The position numbers and the translations under genes were made by a program. Of a stretch of 64,000 nucleotides of DNA, positions 6,897 to 16,599 are shown piece by piece (the first letter of the stretch is position 1; every line of letters begins with the position of its first letter). The DNA comes from Corynebacterium matruchotii (lineage in GTDB: Bacteria; Actinomycetota; Actinomycetes; Mycobacteriales; Mycobacteriaceae): the NCBI RefSeq assembly GCF_011612265.2, contig NZ_CP050134.2:496001-560000 (forward strand), given 5' to 3'. The notes under the pieces are model-generated. The model worked only from the letters and a program-made list of their open reading frames with translations, did no database searches and was not told where the DNA came from.

Positions 6897-8120
6897 ATGT
6901 TTCCCCCAATGACACCACCCCCTTTCGGCTGGAATGGTCCCGACGATGATCCCCGTGACGGCGGTCGTGGCCCGCGTGGCCCTCGCGGTCGCCGAGGTCG
7001 AGGCCCACGCGGACCCTGGGATGGCTCCCACCCAGGGCGTGACTTCCGCGACGGACTGGAGGAAGAAATCCGCGAATACACTCGCCGGGTGAAGAAAGAA
7101 GCCCGCGAATACCAGCGTCTCCTAGAAGAAGAAGCCCGCGAATATGAGCGCATGATGAAGGACGTGGCCCACGAGTACCAGCGAGTCATGGATGAAGCGG
7201 GCCCAGAAGTAGTAGACGAAGAACCCGAGGAGCGTCGCCGCCGCCTTCACGACGAAGCCCAGGAACGTCGGCGTCGCCTCCACGAAGAGGCCCAGGAGCG
7301 TCAGCGTCGTCTTCACGAAGAAGCTCAGGAGCGCCAACGCATCCTTCACGAAGCGGCCGAGAACCGTCGTCGTATGCGGGATCACTATCATGATCGCCCC
7401 GGTCGGCCGGGCCGCCCAGGACGCCCTGGCCGCGGCTTCCGGGACGCCGAACACACCCGCCGCAGTGTGCTCGACGCAGCCATCCGCAGCCTCATCACCG
7501 AAGGCCTCGGTGTATCCATCCAGGCCATCGCCACCGCGGCAGGCATCACCAAGAGTGGGCTCATGCACCACTTCAATAACCGCACCGAACTGCTCGTCTC
7601 TGTCGCCGAAGACGCCATCGAAGACTTCCGCAACCAAGTCAATGACAACATTGACCTGGCGGAAAACCGGCCCGGCAAACTGCTGCGCGCCTACATCCGA
7701 ACCCTCTTCGACAACCTCGAATACCAAGACTCCTACGATCCGGCGCAGCTGTGGAGTGTACTCGCCCCCATGCCCGAAATCACCGACCTGCTTATCGACG
7801 ATGCCGCCCGCTGGCGCGACGACTTCATCGCCGATGGTCTCAACCCTGATCGGGTGACCGTTGCCATGCACGCGGCCAAGAGCTTCGTTCACGAGGCCCA
7901 GCTAGATCCGGGTATCAGCACCGAAAGCATTGCCCGGGCCAAGAGCGTGATCCTGGCGCTCACCAACGAGACTGGGCCCCTGGTGGATGTCTCCGACGCC
8001 GAAAACTCTTTCGATGATGTCGAGGAAGCGGAAGTGGAAGTGGAAGAACTAGAAAGCGCCACCGACGACAAGGACTCCGACAAAGAGTCCGGCGACGACT
8101 CCAAGGACTCTTCCGTATAA
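6897..8120 (+). CDS. TetR regulator fused to RG-rich and coiled-coil regions (407 aa)
   Basis: Domains in order: Pro/Gly/Arg-rich disordered start (about 1-50, GPRGPRGRRGRGPRGP); an 11-residue repeat coiled coil of EAREYQRLLEE type (about 58-101); a second 11-residue block of HEEAQERQRRL type (about 117-160); a GRPGRPGRPGRG linker (about 169-180); a normal TetR helix-turn-helix (about 185-230, with AIATAAGITKSGLMHHF); a TetR C-terminal domain (about 235-360); and a highly acidic tail (about 362-407). TetR proteins are usually about 200 residues, so half of this one is extra. AAGGAG precedes ATG 6897. It is ten bases upstream of the ABC exporter at 8131 and probably in one operon with it and the GNAT gene. 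Confidence 0.85.
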   Translation: MFPPMTPPPFGWNGPDDDPRDGGRGPRGPRGRRGRGPRGPWDGSHPGRDFRDGLEEEIREYTRRVKKEAREYQRLLEEEAREYERMMKDVAHEYQRVMDEAGPEVVDEEPEERRRRLHDEAQERRRRLHEEAQERQRRLHEEAQERQRILHEAAENRRRMRDHYHDRPGRPGRPGRPGRGFRDAEHTRRSVLDAAIRSLITEGLGVSIQAIATAAGITKSGLMHHFNNRTELLVSVAEDAIEDFRNQVNDNIDLAENRPGKLLRAYIRTLFDNLEYQDSYDPAQLWSVLAPMPEITDLLIDDAARWRDDFIADGLNPDRVTVAMHAAKSFVHEAQLDPGISTESIARAKSVILALTNETGPLVDVSDAENSFDDVEEAEVEVEELESATDDKDSDKESGDDSKDSSV

Positions 8121-8130
8121 CCTTAAACAC

Positions 8131-9876
8131 GTGACTGATAACACCACCCATTCACAACGATCCCGGAGGGCCATCCTCTGGTCGTATGTTCGACCACACC
8201 GGAAAACCCTGGCCTTCGCCCTCGTCCTGGGCCTAGGGGCCTCCGCGGTGAACCTCGCAAACCCACTGGCCACCCGGTGGGTGCTTGACTCCCTCAGTGC
8301 GGCGGAACTCAACCTAGTTCCGCCGCTTGCGGCATTGACCAGCCTCATGATTCTCGGTGCCTTCCTGCACTGGTGGCAAGCTATCACCCTCGGAAGCCTG
8401 GCGGAAACCATCGTGTACGACGCCCGCAGCTCCATGATCCACCGCTATCTCACCGGCAAAGTGCTGCCGCTCACAAGCCGGCCGGCAGGTGAACTCACCA
8501 CCCGGGTTACCAGCGACTCCGTCCTCCTCAGGGAAGCATCGTCAGCCTCCCTCGTGGAGCTTATCGACGGCACCATCATGCTCATCGGCAGCCTCATACT
8601 CATGGCGGTCCTCGACCCCATCCTGGTGCTCACAACCGCGATCACAATAGGTATCGTCGTGGGAATCTTCATCCGCATGACCCCCGCCATCGCCCGCGCC
8701 GAACAGCAAGGCCAAGACGCTCTTGGCGTTCTCGGCGGCCAACTCCAGGCGACACTACGCGCCATCAAAACCGTCAAAGCCGCAGGCGCCCAAGGCCGAC
8801 AAGAAACAAAACTCTTGGGCCTGGCCACGGAATCCCGGAAACAAGGCATCATCGCGGTGCGCCGCCGGGCCCTCACCGGGGCAACCGCCATGACCGGCGT
8901 GCAAATAGCCCTCATGATTATCCTGAGCGCCGGCGCCTGGCGCGTCGCCCTCGGGGACATGACCGTGTCCACACTCGTGGCATTCCTCCTCTACGCCCTC
9001 GGCATCGTCGGACCCATCGAACAAATCAGCGGCAGCATCACCCGGCTGCAATCCGGCATGGCCGCGGCCGGCCGCATCCAGGAACTCGAAGACATCGACT
9101 TCGAACGTACCCACGCCGACGCCAAGGCGTCGACAAGCGAAAGCGGCGACACCATAGTGGAATTCGACCAGGTAACAGCCAGATACACCCCAGGCGGTGC
9201 CCCCATTCTTGATGGGGTGAGCCTCGCCGTGCCCCGGGTCGGCCATACCGCCATCGTCGGGCCTTCCGGCGCCGGAAAAACCACCATGCTCTCCGCCATG
9301 CTTGACTTCATCCAACCCGAACGCGGAGAACTCCGCCTCAACGGTACCCCCTACCCGGGGCTCGCCCCCGATGAAATCCGTGCACACTTCGCCTACGTGG
9401 AACAAGAAACCCCCACCCTGCCCGGCACGTTGCGCGACAACCTCACCCTCGCCAACCCTGGCGCCACCCCGGAAGACATCGATGTGGTGCTGAAAACCGT
9501 GCGACTCGACGAGCACGTGGCCACCCTGCCACAAGGCCTCGACACCGAACTCACAGACACCAACGTATCCGGCGGCCAACGACAACGCATCGCCCTCGCC
9601 CGGGCGCTGCTGGCCAAACCCGACATTCTCCTGCTCGACGAAGTGACCGCCCAACTCGACGGCATATCCGAAGGCGCAATCCACGACGCCATCACCGACT
9701 ACGCCACCCGACACGCCGTCGTCACCGTCGCCCACCGACTCTCCACCGTGGTCGACGCCGATAACATAGCGGTCATGCAAGCCGGCCGCATTATCGCCCA
9801 AGGCACCCACCACCAACTCATGACCGACAACCCTCTCTACCAACAACTCGTAGCAGCACTTAGCCTGGACAAATGA
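8131..9876 (+). CDS. ABC exporter, fused membrane and ATPase domains (581 aa)
   Basis: A half-size type IV ABC exporter of LmrA/BmrA type. The membrane domain (about residues 15-310) carries six predicted helices. The nucleotide-binding domain has Walker A GPSGAGKTT (about residue 376), signature VSGGQRQRIALARALL, Walker B ILLLDE and H-loop VVTVAHRLST, so it should be catalytically competent and act as a homodimer. The start is GTG at 8131, ten bases after the TetR fusion gene. The GNAT gene overlaps its stop by ATGA. The context points to drug or toxic-metabolite efflux under the upstream regulator; the substrate is unknown. Confidence 0.93.
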   Translation: MTDNTTHSQRSRRAILWSYVRPHRKTLAFALVLGLGASAVNLANPLATRWVLDSLSAAELNLVPPLAALTSLMILGAFLHWWQAITLGSLAETIVYDARSSMIHRYLTGKVLPLTSRPAGELTTRVTSDSVLLREASSASLVELIDGTIMLIGSLILMAVLDPILVLTTAITIGIVVGIFIRMTPAIARAEQQGQDALGVLGGQLQATLRAIKTVKAAGAQGRQETKLLGLATESRKQGIIAVRRRALTGATAMTGVQIALMIILSAGAWRVALGDMTVSTLVAFLLYALGIVGPIEQISGSITRLQSGMAAAGRIQELEDIDFERTHADAKASTSESGDTIVEFDQVTARYTPGGAPILDGVSLAVPRVGHTAIVGPSGAGKTTMLSAMLDFIQPERGELRLNGTPYPGLAPDEIRAHFAYVEQETPTLPGTLRDNLTLANPGATPEDIDVVLKTVRLDEHVATLPQGLDTELTDTNVSGGQRQRIALARALLAKPDILLLDEVTAQLDGISEGAIHDAITDYATRHAVVTVAHRLSTVVDADNIAVMQAGRIIAQGTHHQLMTDNPLYQQLVAALSLDK

Positions 9877-10460
9877 TCACCATTCACACCAACCCCACCA
9901 TCAACCGACCCCAACTCGCCCGACTCTTCGCCGACGGCTTCATCGACGACCCCGTGTGGACCGCCATCATGCCCACCCGGCGACTCCGCCGGCACCTCAT
10001 CCAAGCGGAAATCAACGCGGGCCTGCGACACGTGGGAACCGGCCGAGCACTCGACGTCGCCTACCTCGACGACCGCGTCGCCGGGGCCCTGCTCCTCACC
10101 CCACCCGAAGACGGCGCCGAGCCCCCACCCGGCATCATCGAACGGGCGATGGCCAGCGTCGAACAGTTCGTGCCCGCACTGCGGCGCGGCATCAAACACC
10201 AAGAAGCAATAGACCAGTATCAACCGGAAGAACCCCACTGGTACCTCACCGATATTGTGGTTTCCCCCGACATGCAAGGGCATGGGGTAGGCAGTGCGCT
10301 ACTGGAGCATCGGTTGGAGCTTTCGGGGGACGACCCAATATTTCTTGAGGCAACCACCGCTGGCAGCGCGCGGCTATACCAACGTCACGGATTTCACCCC
10401 CTGGCAACGGTATCGGTTTTGCCACGTACCGAGTCGGTTGTGATGTTGCGAAAATCCTAG
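9873..10460 (+). CDS. GNAT family N-acetyltransferase (195 aa)
   Basis: The C-terminal half contains the GNAT core: WYLTDIVVSPDMQGHGVGSALLEH has the beta4 strand and the acetyl-CoA pyrophosphate loop (Q/R-x-x-G-x-G/A, here QGHGVG), followed by FLEATTAGSARLYQRHGF, the usual beta5-alpha4 element. The start ATG overlaps the stop of the ABC exporter (ATGA), so the two are translationally coupled. Acetylation of an antibiotic or metabolite alongside export is a reasonable inference but the substrate is not visible. Confidence 0.9.
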   Translation: MITIHTNPTINRPQLARLFADGFIDDPVWTAIMPTRRLRRHLIQAEINAGLRHVGTGRALDVAYLDDRVAGALLLTPPEDGAEPPPGIIERAMASVEQFVPALRRGIKHQEAIDQYQPEEPHWYLTDIVVSPDMQGHGVGSALLEHRLELSGDDPIFLEATTAGSARLYQRHGFHPLATVSVLPRTESVVMLRKS

Positions 10461-10494
10461 CGCTACCGGGTAAAACTCGGTAAAACTTGAGGGT

Positions 10495-10905
10495 ATGGCA
10501 ACCATTGAAATCCTCAGCGCCGACCAAGCCCTGGCGAATTTGAGCAACCACAAGCTGGGGCGCATCGTGATGCACAGCCGCGACGGCCTAGAGATCTTCC
10601 CCATCAATTACGTCACTGATCGAATAAACCTCTATTTTCGCACCGCGCCGGGCACGAAACTGTCCGGCATCATGACCAATAGTGATGTGGTTTTCGAAGT
10701 GGATCATGTGGAGGCCAACGAAGCATGGTCCGTAGTTGTCAAAGGTGATGCCGAACAGGTACGCGATTACAGCGAGAAATGTTATATTGACACACTGGAT
10801 CTTACCCCCTGGGTGCCCACCCGTAAACAAAATTATATTCGCATTACACCACGGGAAATCAGCGGTAGAAGCTTCCGACTGAGCAATCAAATCGAACGGT
10901 ACTAG
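10495..10905 (+). CDS. Pyridoxamine 5'-phosphate oxidase-like flavin split-barrel protein (136 aa)
   Basis: The 136-residue protein shows the split-barrel pattern of the PNPOx-like family: LSNHKLGRIVMHSRDGLEIF at the N-terminus, then PINYVTDRINLYFRTAPGTK, a typical flavin-phosphate-binding segment, then DVVFEVDHVEANEAWSVVVKG. Short proteins of this type in actinobacteria usually bind F420, FMN or heme. Which cofactor this one uses cannot be told. It is monocistronic, 35 bases after the GNAT gene. Confidence 0.85.
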   Translation: MATIEILSADQALANLSNHKLGRIVMHSRDGLEIFPINYVTDRINLYFRTAPGTKLSGIMTNSDVVFEVDHVEANEAWSVVVKGDAEQVRDYSEKCYIDTLDLTPWVPTRKQNYIRITPREISGRSFRLSNQIERY

Positions 10906-10957
10906 TAGGCTAAAAGGGTAGCACCTATAAATTACCGTATCGAAAGCTCATTCTATT

Positions 10958-11839
10958 GTGACATCTCACGACGTACCCTTATCAGATGTAGCGCAAGGCG
11001 AAGTCTTTACCAAACACGTTGACCAGCCAGATTCGGCCTACGCTGAGGCCGCCGGTCTCAATTGGCTCGGGGCGGCATCACCCCAGGTAGTGAAGGTCGT
11101 GGCAGTGAGCGACCACACCATCAGCACCACCAAAATCACCCCGAAGCGACCCACCAGAGCCGCTGCTGAGGCCGCAGGCGTGGAACTCGCCCACATCCAC
11201 CTGGCCGGTGCCCCCGCCTTCGGCAGCCCGCCGCTAGGCTGGCCCGGCCCCAACTTCATCGGCACCCAAATCCAGGCCTGCGAACCAGACCCCGACTGGG
11301 CGCGGTTCTACACCACGCAACGGGTGCTGCCGTTCTACCGCAAGGCTATGGATGCCGGAAACATCCACGACCCAGAAAGAACCGTCGAACGCGCCTGTGA
11401 ACTCATCGCCGCGGCGACCTGGGAGAGTGCCCACGTGGCACCTGGTGTGGCCGGCCGCATCCACGGGGACCTGTGGTCCGGCAACCTGCTCTACGGGCGC
11501 CCGGTCAGCAAAAACGTGCTCACCGAAACTGCCCTGGACGATGCCGGCGCTGACAACGGCGAGGTCGATGGTGACGGGGTCGAGCCGTTCTTCATCGACC
11601 CGGCAGCGCACGGCGGACACCCCGAAACCGACCTGGCCATGCTCGCCCTCTTCGGAACCCCATTCATCGAAGACGTATTCGAAGGCTACCAGTCTGTTCG
11701 GCCCCTGGCTGACGACTGGCGGGACTTCATCCCCGTTCACCAGCTGCACCCACTCGCCGTGCACGCCTTCACCCACGGCCCCAGCTATGGCCACGAGCTG
11801 CTGCGGTGCGCCACCGACGTGGTGCGGCTCCTGGGCTAA
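10958..11839 (+). CDS. Fructosamine kinase family protein (293 aa)
   Basis: Aminoglycoside-phosphotransferase-like kinase fold. The catalytic loop RIHGDLWSGNLLYG and the following metal-binding FIDPAAHGGHPETDLAMLALFG are diagnostic for the fructosamine-3-kinase family, which phosphorylates ketoamines for deglycation. An N-lobe with the substrate block GLNWLGAAS is present. The start is GTG at 10958. The catalytic loop and DPAA segment are separated by a 25-residue acidic insert (DDAGADNGEVDGDGVE), which is longer than usual. The 3' end converges with nadE 12 bp away. Confidence 0.9.
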   Translation: MTSHDVPLSDVAQGEVFTKHVDQPDSAYAEAAGLNWLGAASPQVVKVVAVSDHTISTTKITPKRPTRAAAEAAGVELAHIHLAGAPAFGSPPLGWPGPNFIGTQIQACEPDPDWARFYTTQRVLPFYRKAMDAGNIHDPERTVERACELIAAATWESAHVAPGVAGRIHGDLWSGNLLYGRPVSKNVLTETALDDAGADNGEVDGDGVEPFFIDPAAHGGHPETDLAMLALFGTPFIEDVFEGYQSVRPLADDWRDFIPVHQLHPLAVHAFTHGPSYGHELLRCATDVVRLLG

Positions 11840-11851
11840 CCTGGCGGCGAG

Positions 11852-12697
11852 TTACCGCGATTGCCGCCACCACGTGTCCTGCGGAATCACCGGCAAATGC
11901 CGCTTATGGTGACCGATCTGCCACAGGTGTTCGATGCGTGCCTGCGCTTCCGCGGGAATGAGGCCCGTGTTTTCCACATAGGTGTCGATGTCCGCATAGG
12001 TCACCCCCAGGGCGTCCTCGTCGGCGAGCGCCGGGCGGTCCTCCTCCAGGTCCGCGGTCGGCACCTTCCGCCACGTGGATTCCGGCGCACCCAGGTGACG
12101 CAGCAGCTGGGCGCCCTGACGCTTGCTCAAACCGAAAAGCGGCACCAGGTCGGCGGCACCGTCGCCAAATTTCGTGAAAAAGCCCGTGACGTTCTCCGCC
12201 GCATGATCCGTGCCAATGACCAGGAGTTTCTTCTCGCCCGCGAGCGCGTATTGGGCAATCATGCGCTCCCTAGCCTTGATATTGCCCTTATTGAAGTCCG
12301 TGAGCTTCTCCTGCCCCAGCGCCTCGGCCACGGCCCGCGCCTGGGCGTCGGTAGTCTCCTTAATATTCACTGTGACCGTGTGGTCCGGCTGGATGAATTT
12401 TAAGGCGATCTCACAATCCTCTTCGTCAAATTGCACCCCGTATGGCAGGCGCATGGCCCAGAATTCCGCATCGGTGCCTACCGCCCGCAGCTTTTCGACG
12501 GCCAACTGTGCCAGCTTGCCGGCCAATGTGGAATCCTGGCCGCCCGAGATTCCCAATACAAAGCCTCTGGCATGACTGTAGAGCAGATAGTCGGTGAGGA
12601 ATTGCACCCGATGGGTGATTTCTTCCTCCGCGTCGACGCGGGGCTTGACGTGGAGAAAATTAATGATCTCTTGTTTGATATGTGCCGCGTGGTCCAT
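11852..12697 (-). CDS. nadE: NAD(+) synthetase, ammonia-dependent type
   Basis: This 281-residue enzyme makes NAD from nicotinic acid adenine dinucleotide, ATP and ammonia. The PP-loop [15 protein letters not shown] is the ATP-pyrophosphatase signature, and the later segments [40 protein letters not shown] and GLSKRQ are conserved NadE elements. It lacks a glutaminase domain, so it depends on free ammonia. The size matches the E. coli/Bacillus form. pncB at 25469-26779 encodes an upstream salvage step elsewhere in the window. Confidence 0.96.
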   Translation of the reverse strand: MDHAAHIKQEIINFLHVKPRVDAEEEITHRVQFLTDYLLYSHARGFVLGISGGQDSTLAGKLAQLAVEKLRAVGTDAEFWAMRLPYGVQFDEEDCEIALKFIQPDHTVTVNIKETTDAQARAVAEALGQEKLTDFNKGNIKARERMIAQYALAGEKKLLVIGTDHAAENVTGFFTKFGDGAADLVPLFGLSKRQGAQLLRHLGAPESTWRKVPTADLEEDRPALADEDALGVTYADIDTYVENTGLIPAEAQARIEHLWQIGHHKRHLPVIPQDTWWRQSR

Positions 12698-12814
12698 GGC
12701 TTTTATCCTAATCAGATTGGGTATTTTTGGTGTTTGTGCCCCAGGTGCGATACCATAGTTGCTCGTGTCCTTGGCTGATTGATGCCAAAAGTTTAATCAA
12801 GAAAGGAGCGCCCG

Positions 12815-12937
12815 ATGAAGGTCCGTAAGTCACTTCGGTCGCTAAAGAACAAGCCGGGCGCCCAGGTTGTGCGTCGTCGCGGCAAGGTCTATGTGATCAA
12901 CAAGAAGGAACCCCGGTTCAAGGCCCGTCAGGGTTAA
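12815..12937 (+). CDS. rpmJ: 50S ribosomal protein L36, cysteine-free (type B)
   Basis: A 40-residue basic protein, [20 protein letters not shown] at the start and ending RFKARQG, matches ribosomal protein L36. All four zinc ligands (three Cys and one His) of canonical L36 are missing, which defines the zinc-independent type B (YkgO-like) paralogue. A strong AAAGGAG at 12802-12808 precedes the ATG. In other bacteria such copies replace the zinc form under zinc starvation. I saw no convincing Zur palindrome upstream. A strong terminator follows at 12976. Confidence 0.95.
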   Translation: MKVRKSLRSLKNKPGAQVVRRRGKVYVINKKEPRFKARQG

Positions 12938-12975
12938 TTCGGGGGTGCCGCACGGCACCAAAAATACATTGCAAG

Positions 12976-13034
12976 CAACCGCCTTTTGGGGTTGAGTGAA
13001 GTAAAATCACCGCCCAAAAAGGCGGTTGTTTTGT
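12976..13034 (+). terminator. Terminator of rpmJ
   Basis: CAACCGCCTTTTGGG (12976-12990) pairs with CCCAAAAAGGCGGTTG (13013-13028) and is followed by TTTTGTT. This is a long stem with a 22-base loop. Confidence 0.8.
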
Positions 13035-13404
13035 TCGAATGATGTTTGGTTTGGGGGTGGTAAAAATAAGGGCGCTTCGAACGGGGTATCGGCGAAAAAA
13101 TCGGGGAATTATCAGGATTGCCAAGCCGTAACAGTAAAATGTTATTAAATTTTTATTTAAATGATAAATGGGTAATTTCCTGCTTAAAGGGTGTCATGTG
13201 CAACCCTTAGCATTTCCACTACCTACTAAAACTAAAAAGAAGCTGAGTGATTAATGTCACCTTTTGAGCGGTTGATAGGGATTGAGCTGCGGCAATCTCG
13301 TGTTGGCAAAATTTAAGGCTCTCGCAAGGTCGGCGTCAGGCCGTGCGGCAACGTCAATATGTGGGGTGTAGGCTGATGCCCAGCTGGGGATATCATTCCG
13401 GTAA
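13035..13404. other. AT-rich intergenic region before the nrd promoter
   Basis: No supported gene is present; short frames lack ribosome-binding sites. An AT-rich patch lies at 13138-13165. AAGGGT (13188-13193) and ACCCTT (13203-13208) form a small inverted repeat with a nine-base loop. The region probably carries the distal nrdHIE promoter. Confidence 0.4.
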
Positions 13405-13452
13405 CTACTATATATCGGGTTTCTTGCACTAAAACACCACAACGTATAGTGT
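13405..13452 (+). promoter_or_regulatory. Pair of NrdR boxes upstream of nrdH
   Basis: CTACTATATATCGGGT (13405-13420) matches 12 of 16 positions and CCACAACGTATAGTGT (13437-13452) matches 13 of 16 positions of the NrdR box consensus ACACWATATATWGTGT. Their starts are 32 bp apart, the three-turn spacing seen at known NrdR-controlled promoters. They lie about 140 bp before nrdH. They should mediate ATP/dATP-dependent repression of nrdHIE. Confidence 0.7.
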
Positions 13453-13590
13453 CTTTTGGTGTCGCCACATGACAGACAGCACCACGATCGAATGTTGTTT
13501 TGAAAATCACATGGCGGACACTAGGTACTTATCTGTTCAACACTTGTTGAGCTTCCGATATTCGAACATTGCTGAAGGATTTTTAAAGCT

Positions 13591-13824
13591 ATGTCTATTA
13601 AGCTATTCACTAAGCCAGCATGTATGCAATGCAACGCAACGAAGAAAGCACTCGACCGTGCCGGTTTGGATTACGAAGTAGTAGACATCAGCCTTGATCC
13701 AGCCGCCCGCGAATACGTGCTCTCCCTGGGCTATATGCAGGCTCCCGTCGTTGAGGTAGACGGCGACCACTGGTCCGGCTTCCGGCCAGAACGCATCTCC
13801 AGCCTGGCCAGCACGGTTGCGTAA
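13591..13824 (+). CDS. nrdH: NrdH glutaredoxin-like electron donor
   Basis: A 77-residue redoxin with the C-M-Q-C active site (residues 11-14) and the NrdH C-terminal signature WSGFRPERI. It passes electrons from thioredoxin reductase to the class Ib ribonucleotide reductase NrdE. It is the first gene of nrdHIE and lies downstream of the NrdR box pair. Length and motif are typical of the family. Confidence 0.97.
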   Translation: MSIKLFTKPACMQCNATKKALDRAGLDYEVVDISLDPAAREYVLSLGYMQAPVVEVDGDHWSGFRPERISSLASTVA

Positions 13825-13843
13825 GCCCACATCACATCTTAAG

Positions 13844-13881
13844 GTCGCCCTCTAGCATGAAGTGCATTCGGGGCGGCTTTT
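13844..13881 (+). terminator. Partial terminator/attenuator between nrdH and nrdI
   Basis: GTCGCCCT (13844-13851) pairs with GGGGCGGC (13870-13877) including two G-U pairs, followed by TTTTC. Being inside an operon, it may set relative nrdH/nrdIE levels and not end transcription completely. Confidence 0.45.
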
Positions 13882-13908
13882 CGTTTGCCAGAAAGGTGAC
13901 CAGCCCCC

Positions 13909-14343
13909 ATGCTCGTCGTCTATTTTTCCTCAGCCACCCGTAATACCGAACGGTTCGTCGAAAAGCTCGACCTGCCCAGTAAGCGCATACCACTGCGTAA
14001 AACCGAACCGCCCCTGGTGGTGGACGAACCCTACGTGCTCATTTGTCCCACCTACGGCGGTGGGGCGTCGATAAGCGGCGCGACGAACACCAAGCCCGTG
14101 CCGCCGCAGGTCATCCGGTTTCTCAATAACCCGCACAACCGAAACCTCATTCGTGCCGTCATAGCCAGCGGAAACTCCAATTTCGGTGTGGACTTCGGAA
14201 AAGCCGGAGACCTCATCGCTGCGAAATGTCACGTCCCTTACGTGTATCGTTTCGAACTCATGGGACTACCCGAGGACGCCCAAGCGGTTCGCGCTGGGCT
14301 CCTCGACAATGCGGAACAATTAGGACTTTTACCGCTCGGCTAA
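13909..14343 (+). CDS. nrdI: NrdI flavodoxin-like protein
   Basis: At 144 residues it begins [20 protein letters not shown], the FMN phosphate-binding loop of NrdI, with PTYGGG and ASGNSNFG as the next flavin-contact segments. NrdI supplies the oxidant that builds the dimanganese-tyrosyl cofactor in NrdF. It sits between nrdH and nrdE as in other corynebacteria. The nrdF partner lies 3.4 kb further on. Confidence 0.96.
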   Translation: MLVVYFSSATRNTERFVEKLDLPSKRIPLRKTEPPLVVDEPYVLICPTYGGGASISGATNTKPVPPQVIRFLNNPHNRNLIRAVIASGNSNFGVDFGKAGDLIAAKCHVPYVYRFELMGLPEDAQAVRAGLLDNAEQLGLLPLG

Positions 14344-14418
14344 GCCTGTCGGTACCTAAGCGCGCCGCCGCACCCATTACGCTTAACCCAAACCAACTAC
14401 GTCAGTGAAGGTGTATTT

Positions 14419-16578
14419 GTGACCACAACCTACGGTAAGTCCGTGGCTGAACCGGCCAGCGAAAAAGAACAGCTCGACTACCACGCGCTGAACGCCCTGC
14501 TCAACCTGTACGACTCCAATGGGCAAATCCAATTCGGCAAGGACCGGGAGGCCGCCAACCAGTTCTTCCTCCAACACGTCAACCGCAACACCGTGTTCTT
14601 CCACGACCTGGAAGAAAAAATGGAATACCTGGTCGAAAACAAGTACTACGACCCGGAGGTGCTCGCCCGCTACGACTTTGACTTCATTAAAGATCTCTTT
14701 AAGCAGGCCTACGCCCATAAATTCCGGTTCCGTACCTTCCTCGGCGCCTACAAGTACTACACCTCCTACACGCTGAAAACCTTCGACGGCACCCGCTACC
14801 TGGAGCGCTTCGAAGACCGGGTATGCATGGTCGCTCTCGGGCTGGCCGACGGCGACACCGAGCTGGCCCGCCACCTGGTTGACGAAATTATGACTGGTAG
14901 GTTCCAGCCCGCCACCCCCACCTTCCTCAACATGGGCAAAGCGCAACGTGGCGAACCCGTGTCCTGCTTCCTGCTGCGCATCGAAGACAACATGGAATCC
15001 ATCGGGCGGTCCATAAACTCCGCCCTGCAACTCTCCAAACGCGGCGGGGGAGTGGCGCTGCTGCTCAGCAACCTGCGCGAGGCCGGCGCCCCCATTAAAC
15101 ACATCGAAAACCAGTCTTCCGGCGTCATCCCCGTGATGAAACTCCTCGAAGACTCCTTCTCCTACGCCAACCAGCTTGGGGCCCGCCAAGGCGCAGGTGC
15201 GGTGTATCTCAACGCCCACCACCCGGACATCCTGAGCTTTTTGGACACCAAGCGGGAAAACGCGGACGAAAAGGTGCGGATCAAGACCCTATCGCTCGGC
15301 GTGGTTATCCCCGATATTACGTTCGAATTGGCCCGCAATAATTCCGACATGTACCTGTTTAGTCCCTACGATGTGCAGCGGGTATATGGCAAGGCATTTG
15401 CCGACATTTCCATCACCGAGCACTACCAAGAAATGGTGGAAGACCCCCGAATCCGCAAGAAAAAGATCAATGCCCGGGTGTTCTTCCAAACCCTCGCCGA
15501 GATCCAATTCGAATCCGGCTACCCCTACATCATGTACGAAGACGTGGTCAACCGCGCCAATCCTATTGCCGGCCGCGTCAACATGTCGAATCTGTGTTCG
15601 GAAATTTTGCAGGTGAATTCGCCCAGCACCTACCACGACGATCTCACCTACGATGAGGTGGGGGAGGATATCTCCTGCAACTTGGGCTCGCTCAATATCG
15701 CCATGGCCATGGATTCCCCCGACTTCGCCCAAACCGTGGAAACCGCCATTCGCGGGCTGACGGCCGTGTCCGAACAGACCAGCATCCATTCGGTGCCCTC
15801 CATCCGCAAAGGCAACGAGCACGCTCACGCCATTGGCCTGGGGCAGATGAATCTGCACGGCTACCTGGGGCGGGAACGCATCCACTACGGTTCCGAAGAG
15901 GCGCTAGACTTCACCAACGCCTACTTTGCGGCCGTGCTCTACCAATGCCTGCGTGCTTCGAACAAGCTTGCGCAAGAGCGGGGGCAGTCGTTTGGTGGCT
16001 TCGAGGATTCCGAATACGCCTCCGGTGCCTATTTTGATCGGTTCTCTCCCGCGGACTTCGCGCCGAAAACCGCCAAGGTGCAGGAGCTTTTCGACGCCTC
16101 CAGCATCACCGTGCCCACCGCCGCGGAGTGGGATGCGCTCAAATCCGATGTTATGACCCACGGGCTATACAACCGTAATTTGCAGGCGGTTCCGCCCACC
16201 GGTTCGATCTCCTACATCAATAACTCCACCTCGTCGATCCACCCGATCGCCTCCCGGATTGAAATCCGCAAGGAGGGCAAGATTGGCCGGGTGTACTATC
16301 CGGCCCCGCACATGGACAACACCAACTTGGAATACTTCCAGGACGCCTACGAGATCGGCTATGAGAAGGTGATCGATACCTATGCCGCGGCCACGAAATA
16401 TGTGGATCAGGGGCTATCCCTGACGCTGTTCTTCAAGGACAACGTGACCACCCGTGACATCAACCGGGCCCAGATCTATGCGTGGCGCAAAGGCATTAAA
16501 ACCCTGTACTACATTCGGCTTCGCCAGGTTGCCCTAGAGGGCACCGAAGTTGAGGGGTGCGTATCCTGCATGCTGTAG
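14419..16578 (+). CDS. nrdE: Class Ib ribonucleotide reductase, alpha (catalytic) subunit
   Basis: A 719-residue NrdE that reduces ribonucleoside diphosphates with NrdF. Visible landmarks: [10 protein letters not shown] near residue 170, the first active-site cysteine in [21 protein letters not shown] containing the catalytic cysteine and glutamate (N-x-C-x-E), the [18 protein letters not shown] loop near residue 595, and a C-terminal CVSCML tail with the redox-relay cysteine pair served by NrdH. The start is GTG at 14419. It lacks an N-terminal ATP cone, as expected for class Ib, so regulation is probably transcriptional through NrdR. Confidence 0.98.
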   Translation: MTTTYGKSVAEPASEKEQLDYHALNALLNLYDSNGQIQFGKDREAANQFFLQHVNRNTVFFHDLEEKMEYLVENKYYDPEVLARYDFDFIKDLFKQAYAHKFRFRTFLGAYKYYTSYTLKTFDGTRYLERFEDRVCMVALGLADGDTELARHLVDEIMTGRFQPATPTFLNMGKAQRGEPVSCFLLRIEDNMESIGRSINSALQLSKRGGGVALLLSNLREAGAPIKHIENQSSGVIPVMKLLEDSFSYANQLGARQGAGAVYLNAHHPDILSFLDTKRENADEKVRIKTLSLGVVIPDITFELARNNSDMYLFSPYDVQRVYGKAFADISITEHYQEMVEDPRIRKKKINARVFFQTLAEIQFESGYPYIMYEDVVNRANPIAGRVNMSNLCSEILQVNSPSTYHDDLTYDEVGEDISCNLGSLNIAMAMDSPDFAQTVETAIRGLTAVSEQTSIHSVPSIRKGNEHAHAIGLGQMNLHGYLGRERIHYGSEEALDFTNAYFAAVLYQCLRASNKLAQERGQSFGGFEDSEYASGAYFDRFSPADFAPKTAKVQELFDASSITVPTAAEWDALKSDVMTHGLYNRNLQAVPPTGSISYINNSTSSIHPIASRIEIRKEGKIGRVYYPAPHMDNTNLEYFQDAYEIGYEKVIDTYAAATKYVDQGLSLTLFFKDNVTTRDINRAQIYAWRKGIKTLYYIRLRQVALEGTEVEGCVSCML

Positions 16579-16599
16579 TCCGGCGGTAGGCTGAGACAC

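Noticed and set aside
7122..7892. Minus-strand frame opposite the TetR fusion
   Set aside because: Val/Phe/Gly-rich mirror of the Glu/Arg coiled coil; the plus strand has the RBS and the TetR helix-turn-helix.
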